Source of the DNA: Halomonas caseinilytica
Lineage (GTDB): Bacteria > Pseudomonadota > Gammaproteobacteria > Pseudomonadales > Halomonadaceae
Length of the DNA: 64,000 nucleotides
Assembly (NCBI RefSeq): GCF_001662305.1
Contig: NZ_BDEP01000017.1
Span: forward strand, 1 to 64,000
Direction of reading: 5' to 3'
Positions 58,104 to 64,000 of the stretch are shown here, in pieces (positions within the stretch are counted from its first letter, which is position 1; each line of letters opens with the position of its first letter). Position numbers and translations under genes: made by a program. The notes under the pieces are model-generated. The model was not told the origin of the DNA and searched no databases. It was given only the letters and a program-made list of their open reading frames with translations.

Positions 58104-59477
58104 TCACTGGGTGGTCAGCAGCATCAGCACGGCCAGGGCCGCCGTGACCCACATGGCCGGCTTGATCTCGCGTACCTTGCCGGTCAGTGCCTTGATCAGC
58201 ACGAAGCTCATGAAGCCGAAGGCGATGCCCAGGGTGATCGAGTAGGTCAACGGCATCAGGATGATCGCCAGAAAGGCCGGGAAGGCCTGATCGAAGTGGT
58301 TCCAGTCGATCTTGCTGATCGGGGTCATCATGAACAGTCCGACCAGTACCAGTGCCGGAGCGGTGGCGATACCGGGCACCAGTGACAGCAGTGGCGAAAG
58401 GAACAGAAAGGGCAGGAAGAGGATGGCGATCACCACCGCCACCAGGCCGGTACGCCCACCCTGGGCGACCCCGGCCCCGGATTCGATGAAGGTCTGGGCG
58501 GCACTGGTGCCGAGTGGTGCTGCGATCATCGAGGCGAAGGCGTCCACAGTCATCGAGCGCTTGAGGTTGCGCGGGTTGCCTTCTTCATCCTTGAGGTCGG
58601 CAGACTCGGAGAGTGCCATGAAGCAGGACAAGGCATCGAAGAAGTTGGTGAACAACATCACGAAGATGAACGGCAGATAAGCGACCTTCAGCGCGCCGAT
58701 GATGTCGACCTTCAGTACCGCGCCGAAATCGGGCCAGGCAGCCAGGCCGTTCCAGGCCACCATCACCTCGTCGCCCCAGACGCGACCCATGGGCGCGGCC
58801 AGCAGCGTGGTCAGGGCAATGCCCATGATCAAGGCGCCGTTGAAGCGCAGAATCACGAAAATGGCCGTGGCCACCAGGCCGAGGAAGAAGGTGACCAGGC
58901 TGGCATCGATGGTGCCCAGCGAGACCAGGGTGGCGTCGCTGCCGACGATGAAGCCGGCGTTCTTCAGGCCGATGAAGGTAATGAACAGACCGATGCCGCA
59001 GGTGATGGCGTAACGCAGCGACAGCGGGATGGCCTCGATGACCGCCCGGCGCACGTTGAACAGGGCCAGGGTGGCGAACAGCACCCCGGACCAGAACACG
59101 CAGCCCAGCGCCACTTCCCAGGACAGGCCGGCGCCCATCACCAGCGTATAGGTGAACAGTGCGTTCATGCCCATGCCGGGCGCCACCAGGATCGGATTGC
59201 GCGCATAGAGGCCCATGGCCAGGCTGCTCATGAAGCTGATCAGCACCGTCGCCGAGAGGGCAGACGCAAAGGGGATACCGGCATCGGAGAGGATGGCCGG
59301 GTTGACCACGATGATGTACATGCCGGCCAGGAAGGTGGCGATGCCGGCGAGGATTTCGGTCTTCAGGCTGGAGCCTCGGCGACTGACGCCGAACCAGCGA
59401 TCGAGAAGCGGCAGGTCTCCCTGGTGGGACACGGTCGAGCGCGGGCCCCCGACGGGGCGGGTGGTGGTCTGTTGCAT
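58104..59477 (-). CDS. NCS2-family purine permease (AzgA-like)
   Basis: A 457-residue membrane permease from the ATG at 59477 (MQQTTTRPVGG). It has the AzgA-type LKTEILAGIATFLAGMYIIVVNPAILSDAG and NPILVAPGMGMNALFTYTLV motifs and about 12 to 14 helices. AzgA-type permeases take up adenine, guanine or hypoxanthine. A RutR-like site lies 51 bases upstream, close to the same distance as in front of xdhA. Confidence 0.9.
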   Translation of the reverse strand: MQQTTTRPVGGPRSTVSHQGDLPLLDRWFGVSRRGSSLKTEILAGIATFLAGMYIIVVNPAILSDAGIPFASALSATVLISFMSSLAMGLYARNPILVAPGMGMNALFTYTLVMGAGLSWEVALGCVFWSGVLFATLALFNVRRAVIEAIPLSLRYAITCGIGLFITFIGLKNAGFIVGSDATLVSLGTIDASLVTFFLGLVATAIFVILRFNGALIMGIALTTLLAAPMGRVWGDEVMVAWNGLAAWPDFGAVLKVDIIGALKVAYLPFIFVMLFTNFFDALSCFMALSESADLKDEEGNPRNLKRSMTVDAFASMIAAPLGTSAAQTFIESGAGVAQGGRTGLVAVVIAILFLPFLFLSPLLSLVPGIATAPALVLVGLFMMTPISKIDWNHFDQAFPAFLAIILMPLTYSITLGIAFGFMSFVLIKALTGKVREIKPAMWVTAALAVLMLLTTQ

Positions 59478-59527
59478 ACCATTGAACCCTGTTTGTTGTT
59501 GTGGGCTGAACGTCAAATTGTCATTTC

Positions 59528-59543
59528 CTGACCTTTTGGTCAA
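59528..59543. promoter_or_regulatory. RutR-type operator before the purine permease
   Basis: CTGACCTTTTGGTCAA matches the RutR consensus at 12 of 14 fixed bases. It starts 51 bases upstream of the permease ATG, mirroring the placement of the site at 57280 before xdhA. Confidence 0.6.
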
Positions 59544-59641
59544 GGTGCCGACAGGCAAGCCTAGAACCGTTGGCGCGCCTTGGCAAGTCGGAAGGCGATG
59601 GTGGCGACGGCACACGGAAGCGAGTGACCAAGGACACGAGG

Positions 59642-62098
59642 ATGGCAAAAACCACGAGCACCGACGCCGACACGACGACGCTGCCCATCGAGGCGCGGCT
59701 GGAGGAAATCCGTGAGGCGCTGGACGAACGCTCTCGCGCCATGCTGGTGGCCGAGCCCGGTGCCGGCAAGACCACGCGAGTGCCGCTGGCGCTACTCGAT
59801 GCCGAATGGTGCCGCGGACAACGCCTGCTGCTGCTCGAACCGCGTCGTGTGGCGGCGCGTCTGGCTGCCGCGCGTATGGCCGACACCTTGTCCGAGCCGG
59901 TGGGGCAGACGGTGGGCGTGCGTATGCGCGGCGAGTCGCGAGTGAGCGATCGGACGCGACTCGAAGTGATCACCCAGGGCGTGCTGACGCGCATGCTGCA
60001 AGACAATCCGCTCCTCGAGGGCATCGCTGGCATTATCTTCGACGAATTTCATGAGCGCAGTCTCGAGGCCGACCTGGGGCTGGCCCTGGCGCTGGATGCC
60101 CAGACGGTGCGCGATGATCTGCGCCTGCTGGTGATGTCGGCGACTCTTGACGTCGAGGCACTGGCTGCCGCCCTGGGCAGCGAGACGCCGGTGATCGATT
60201 GCCCCGGGCGACAGCATCCGGTGGCGACGCGTTATCGGCCGCCCGGGTCGCGGGTCGAGGCTGAACGTCATCAGGCGGCGGTCGTCGAGGAGGCGCTGGC
60301 CAGCGATGGCGGCGATATCCTGGTGATTCTACCGGGCGTCGGCGAGATTCGGCGGCTGGGACGACGGCTTGCCGAGTGCCTGCCGTCGTCGGTCGTCCTC
60401 CACGAACTGCATGGTCGAATGCCGCTGGCCGCACAGCGACAGGCGCTGGTGCCAGATGCCGAAGGGCGCCGTCGGGTGGTGCTGGCCACCGCCATCGCCG
60501 AGTCCAGCGTGACCGTCGATGGCGTGCGCCAGGTCATCGATGCCGGTTGCGAACGCCTGCCGGTCCACCAGGTGCGTACCGGCCTCACGCGGCTCGAGAC
60601 GCGTCGGGTCAATCGGGCCAGTGCCGACCAGCGTCGCGGTCGCGCCGGGCGTCAGGCACCGGGCGTCTGCTATCGCCTGTGGTCGGAAGAGCAGCCCCTG
60701 ATGCCGAATCGCGAGCCGGAGATCCGCCAGAGCGACCTGACTCCGCTGGCCTTCGAGCTGGCAAGGTGGGGGATCACCGCTCCGCACGATCTGACCTGGG
60801 TGACGCCGCCGGCGCCCGCGGCACTGGCAGCGGGGCGCGATGCCCTGTTGCGGCTCGGCGTGCTGGACAGCGAGCATCGTCTGACCCGATTCGGCAACGC
60901 CTGCACCCGCTGGCCAGTGCACCCGCGCATGGCAGTGATGCTGGAAAGAGCCGAGCAACGCCAGGCCCGAGCCCTGGCCTGTGGGCTGGTCGCCCTGCTC
61001 GAGGGAGGCGATACTGACGATGAACGCGATCTCGCCGAGGCCCTGCAACGCCGATTCGCCTCGCCGAAAGAGCATCGCCGTTGGCTGCGTGATGCCGAGC
61101 GACTGGCCGCCATCGCCGGGGTACGCCTGGAGATGCCGGATACGGCACCGCTCGGTGAACTGCTGGCCCTGGCCTGGCCGGAGCGCATCGCCCAGCGTGT
61201 CGCGGTAGGGCGTTTCCGGCTGGCGTCGGGTGGCCAGGGGCGATTGCCCGAAACACATCCGCTTGCCCACGCCGCCCTGCTGGTGGCGGCGGAGCTCGAT
61301 GGCGAGCAGGGCGGTGGCCGCATCTATCGCGCGGCCGAGCTTTCGGTGGCGGGATTCGAGGCGCTATACCCGGAGACGCGGCAATGGCGGGATCATCTGG
61401 AATGGTCCGATGCACGGGGCGAACTCGTCGGCGAACGTCGCCGTGGCCTGGGGGCCGTGGTGCTCGAGCGTGCTCCGTTGCATGACAAGCCGCCAGAAGC
61501 GGTACGTCGCGCCTTGCTCGAGGCCCTGGCACGGCGCGGCAAGCTGCCGTTCGGCGACGAGGTCGAACAATTGCGCGGCCGAGTGGCGCTGCTGCGTCGC
61601 CATCTCGGCGATGCCTGGCCGGATTGGTCTGACGGGGCCCTGCTGGCGACCCTGGACATCTGGCTCGGCCCCTACCTGGATGACATCAAGCGGCTCGATG
61701 AGCTGGAGCGCCTGCCGTTCGAGCGGATTCTGCTGGATCGGCTCGACTGGTCGTTGCGGACCCGACTGGACGAGCTGGCTCCCGGCCGTCTCGAGGTGCC
61801 CAGCGGCTCGCGGATTCGGTTGGACTATCGGGGCGAGACGCCGGTGCTGGCAGTGAAGTTGCAGGAAGTGTTCGGCTGGCAGCAGGCACCGCGACTGGTG
61901 GAAGGTCGGGTGGCCCCGCGCCTGCATCTGCTGTCGCCGGCACGGCGTCCCCTGCAGGTGACCGAGGACCTGGCCAGTTTCTGGGTCAATGCTTATCCCG
62001 AGGTACGCAAGGAAATGCGCGGGCGTTATCCCAAGCATCCCTGGCCAGAGGACCCGCTGACATCACCCGCCACGGCGCGGACCAAGCGGCGTGGTTGA
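59642..62098 (+). CDS. hrpB: ATP-dependent helicase HrpB
   Basis: An 818-residue DEAH-box helicase of the HrpB type. It has Walker A EPGAGKTTRVPLALL, DEFHER in IIFDEFHERSLEADLGL, SAT in VMSATLDVEAL and QRRGRAGRQAPGVCYRLW. The start at 59642 (MAKTTSTDADTT) has AAGGA seven bases upstream; an open frame from 59570 lacks support. The C-terminal half has the HrpB-specific extended domain. Its function in most bacteria is poorly defined. Confidence 0.93.
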   Translation: MAKTTSTDADTTTLPIEARLEEIREALDERSRAMLVAEPGAGKTTRVPLALLDAEWCRGQRLLLLEPRRVAARLAAARMADTLSEPVGQTVGVRMRGESRVSDRTRLEVITQGVLTRMLQDNPLLEGIAGIIFDEFHERSLEADLGLALALDAQTVRDDLRLLVMSATLDVEALAAALGSETPVIDCPGRQHPVATRYRPPGSRVEAERHQAAVVEEALASDGGDILVILPGVGEIRRLGRRLAECLPSSVVLHELHGRMPLAAQRQALVPDAEGRRRVVLATAIAESSVTVDGVRQVIDAGCERLPVHQVRTGLTRLETRRVNRASADQRRGRAGRQAPGVCYRLWSEEQPLMPNREPEIRQSDLTPLAFELARWGITAPHDLTWVTPPAPAALAAGRDALLRLGVLDSEHRLTRFGNACTRWPVHPRMAVMLERAEQRQARALACGLVALLEGGDTDDERDLAEALQRRFASPKEHRRWLRDAERLAAIAGVRLEMPDTAPLGELLALAWPERIAQRVAVGRFRLASGGQGRLPETHPLAHAALLVAAELDGEQGGGRIYRAAELSVAGFEALYPETRQWRDHLEWSDARGELVGERRRGLGAVVLERAPLHDKPPEAVRRALLEALARRGKLPFGDEVEQLRGRVALLRRHLGDAWPDWSDGALLATLDIWLGPYLDDIKRLDELERLPFERILLDRLDWSLRTRLDELAPGRLEVPSGSRIRLDYRGETPVLAVKLQEVFGWQQAPRLVEGRVAPRLHLLSPARRPLQVTEDLASFWVNAYPEVRKEMRGRYPKHPWPEDPLTSPATARTKRRG

Positions 62099-62348
62099 CG
62101 CCGAGAAAGGTCGTCGAGGCGGTTCGCCAGAACGGAGCCGCCCGATAGCACCCGATACCCCCGTGCAGCGGCGATATCGCGAACCTCTGGGCCTATCTCG
62201 TCACCCGTCCATCAGATCGGGGCTGGCGTTGGTGAGCGGACCCTGTGCGTGGCGGCAATGCTGGACTCTCCCCACGAGACGAGGATCTCTCGTTGACTGC
62301 CTGCGAGGTAACGTCATTCACGTCGTCGTTGACGCACGGTGATGCGAC

Positions 62349-62714
62349 TCAAGCTACCGGAGGACGCTGATCTAGGCTTTTCAGGTATCCCGATATGATG
62401 TCTCGACATTCCTGCAGATCACGCAGCTTCCGATCCAGGTTTGCCGCTTCCTTGTACAGGGTTTCCCTAACCTCTAGGCAAGGATCGAAGACAGGCTGGT
62501 CATCCAATATGCATGGCAATAGCTCACGAATGGACTCCAGCTTCAGCCCAGCTGCGCGGAGCATGCCAATGCGCTTGGCCACCAGTGCGGTATCAGCATC
62601 GTAGTCGCGATACCCCGACTCCGTTCTCGCGGGGGCAAGGAGACCTTCTTGCTCATAGTAGCGCAGCATGCGCTCGCTGATCCCCAGTTGGCGTGAGAGC
62701 TCCCCAATCCTCAT
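62349..62714 (-). CDS. MerR-family regulator of the adjacent SDR gene
   Basis: A 121-residue MerR protein with the winged helix IGELSRQLGISERMLRYYEQEGLLAPAR at the N-terminus and a coiled coil to the end. Two cysteines flank the start of the coil (LPCILDDQPVFDPCLEV), which might sense a thiol-reactive or metal signal. It diverges from the SDR gene, whose promoter has the 19-bp spacer bound by MerR activators. Composition is visibly lower in GC than hrpB. Confidence 0.85.
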   Translation of the reverse strand: MRIGELSRQLGISERMLRYYEQEGLLAPARTESGYRDYDADTALVAKRIGMLRAAGLKLESIRELLPCILDDQPVFDPCLEVRETLYKEAANLDRKLRDLQECRDIISGYLKSLDQRPPVA

Positions 62715-62738
62715 GGCTTTCCATCCGACATTGGCATA

Positions 62739-62769
62739 TTGACCTTAACAGACTGTCAAGGTCTAGCAT
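62739..62769 (+). promoter_or_regulatory. MerR-type promoter with 19-bp spacer
   Basis: TTGACC (62739-62744) and TAGCAT (62764-62769) are separated by exactly 19 bases, the overlong spacer MerR activators untwist. A near-perfect dyad ACCTTAAC-AGACT-GTCAAGGT (62742-62762) fills the spacer. It drives the SDR gene 46 bases downstream. Confidence 0.75.
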
Positions 62770-62814
62770 CCTCGCGTGCATTGAGCAACCAACCCATCGA
62801 GCGAGGAAGAGAGC

Positions 62815-63588
62815 ATGTCAATTGAGGCATTCAACCTGGACGGCAAGACCGCCATTGTCACTGGCGCAGGTCGAGGGCTCGGCAAAGCCATTGCAATTGG
62901 GCTGGCTTCTGCTGGCGCCAACGTCCTTTTGGCTTCCAGAAACCCTGAGCACCTATCCGGCACCGCAGCGGAAATTGAACATTCAGGGGGCCAAGCCATA
63001 CGGACGTCTGTTGATATCTCGGATCCTGCATCATGCGCTGCACTGGTATCGAGAGCAGAGGACGAGTTCGGAAAGCTGGACATTCTGGTATGCAATGCAG
63101 CCACCAATATCCAAGGGCCTGCAGCCGATATGCCGCCATCGGCCTGGTCGCAGGTCATCAATACCGAGATGTCGGGGTGTTTTTATTTGAGCCAGGCGGC
63201 TTATAAGGTCATGGCCAAGCAAAGGAGCGGTTCCATCATCATGATCTCCGCTAATTCCAGTACCGTCGGCTATGCTGATTTGGTTGGTGTGGCTACCGCA
63301 AAGGGTGGGGTCGATATGATGGCGCGTAATCTTGCCATCGAATGGGGGCAGGATGGTATCAGAGTGAATACCATCAATCCTGGCTTCACTGAGCATGTCC
63401 CCGAGGACGGAGCTGACGTTGCCGCAGGAGACGGGGGTCTAGAAGAGGATATTCGGGCCGCCACTCCATTGGAGCGCCGAGGTCGTGTCGAGGAATTCGC
63501 CAATCCGGCCATATTCCTGGCCAGTGATGCTGCAAGCTATGTCACCGGACACAACTTGGTGGTCGACGGAGGCTATTCAGTGAAATGA
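62815..63588 (+). CDS. SDR-family protein with degenerate catalytic site
   Basis: A 257-residue short-chain dehydrogenase/reductase. The Rossmann motif TGAGRGLGKAIA and the N-A-A segment CNAATNIQG are present, and the C-terminal SYVTGHNLVVDGGYSVK is typical. The YxxxK motif reads V159-A-T-A-K163, so the catalytic tyrosine is valine, and the usual serine position 146 is alanine (S145 is adjacent). The lysine is kept. The protein may be a non-catalytic NAD(P)-binding or regulatory SDR, or use another residue such as Y153. Codons are read directly as GTG for V159. Confidence 0.85.
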   Translation: MSIEAFNLDGKTAIVTGAGRGLGKAIAIGLASAGANVLLASRNPEHLSGTAAEIEHSGGQAIRTSVDISDPASCAALVSRAEDEFGKLDILVCNAATNIQGPAADMPPSAWSQVINTEMSGCFYLSQAAYKVMAKQRSGSIIMISANSSTVGYADLVGVATAKGGVDMMARNLAIEWGQDGIRVNTINPGFTEHVPEDGADVAAGDGGLEEDIRAATPLERRGRVEEFANPAIFLASDAASYVTGHNLVVDGGYSVK

Positions 63589-63630
63589 AGGTCAGAGATT
63601 CATTATAAATGCATCTTCTGTTTCATCCCA

Positions 63631-63648
63631 GGCCACCTTTCGGTGGCC
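63631..63648 (+). terminator. Hairpin after the SDR gene
   Basis: GGCCACC and GGTGGCC are perfect 7-base arms around TTTC, 42 bases after the SDR stop. The following ATTCTGG is only weakly T-rich, so it may be a partial terminator. Confidence 0.5.
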
Positions 63649-63793
63649 ATTCTGGTGAGAGATTTCCATGTGTCTCACCACGTCACAAGCGCACCTGCTT
63701 CAGTCGGGCCCATTGAGTGATTGAGGTGGCTTCTGGGAAAGGGAGCATGACAGGTATGATGTCGCCCTCGACACGAACCGGGAGTCTCGACGA

Positions 63794-64000
63794 TGAACGA
63801 TCAGCGCTGTCCCTGTGGTACCGGCCGTGCGCTTGCCGAATGCTGCGGGCGCTATCATGCAGGTTCCCCGGCGCCGACGCCCGAGGCCTTGATGCGCTCG
63901 CGCTTCAGTGCCTTCGCACTTGGCCGCAATGACTATCTGCTGGCGACCTGGCATCCGGATTTTCGTCCGTCGAGCCTGCCGGATGAGGATCCGACCGAGT
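63794..64000 (+). CDS. YchJ-family SEC-C protein, truncated by window end
   Basis: The first 69 residues are visible. The N-terminal [18 protein letters not shown] is the zinc-binding SEC-C-like motif of YchJ/UPF0225 proteins, followed by [28 protein letters not shown], which is the conserved YchJ core. The end lies outside the window. Function of the family is not established. Confidence 0.85.

Noticed and set aside
62091..62342. Small open frame between hrpB and the MerR gene
   Set aside because: No ribosome-binding site or recognised motif; composition does not suggest a real protein. The gap shows nothing else that I can name.

Overview
This window is dense, GC-rich gammaproteobacterial chromosome. 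The gene set (LiuR-linked acyl-CoA catabolism, two-imelysin iron locus, PqiABC, CioAB-CydDC, RraA, AcnB, PpsA/PpsR) and the codon bias fit a Halomonas-like member of the Halomonadaceae. That placement is an inference: no rRNA, tRNA or other taxonomic marker lies here. I see no phage, insertion sequence, CRISPR array, tRNA or rRNA.

Layout. (1) 80-6718: a LiuR-type MerR regulator diverges from a catabolic run for valine (isobutyryl-CoA dehydrogenase, 3-hydroxyisobutyryl-CoA hydrolase, 3-hydroxyisobutyrate dehydrogenase) and lysine/glutarate (glutaryl-CoA dehydrogenase, class III CoA-transferase). The spacers hold dyads and hairpins, one of which could mask a ribosome-binding site. (2) 6750-11671, minus strand: imelysin, di-heme cytochrome, second imelysin and DUF1513 protein, a probable periplasmic iron-handling module. 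(3) 11886-15327: divergent ppsR and ppsA. (4) 15925-18178: a segment that reads as lower in GC, with a 400-base dyad-rich noncoding stretch, a type 2 argC and a LysE-type exporter, possibly acquired. (5) 18179-24857: membrane glycerophosphodiesterase, rraA, acnB, a DUF1289 protein and miaE. (6) 24892-28797: a 1301-residue regulator with SARP/BTAD, an apparently dead nucleotide-cyclase domain, an AAA ATPase and helical repeats. (7) 28847-32908: queC-queE-queD-ykgJ with overlapping ends, divergent from trhP; both sides concern the tRNA wobble position. (8) 32950-37915: small proteins, asparaginase, an MFS transporter and RhlE. (9) 38058-41666: pqiABC. (10) 41801-48824: Ca/Na antiporter, then cyanide-insensitive bd oxidase cioAB and its assembly exporter cydDC. 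(11) 48850-59477: purine catabolism (adenine deaminase, guanine deaminase, XdhABC, RutR-like regulator, NCS2 permease), with two RutR-type operators placed almost identically before xdhA and the permease. (12) 59642-64000: hrpB, then a lower-GC pair of a MerR regulator and an SDR protein lacking the catalytic tyrosine, driven by a classic 19-bp-spacer MerR promoter, and the start of a ychJ-like gene cut by the window edge.

The most unusual items are the giant regulator, the SDR/MerR pair, the alternative hairpins before the CoA-transferase, and the argC-LysE insert with its structured upstream region.
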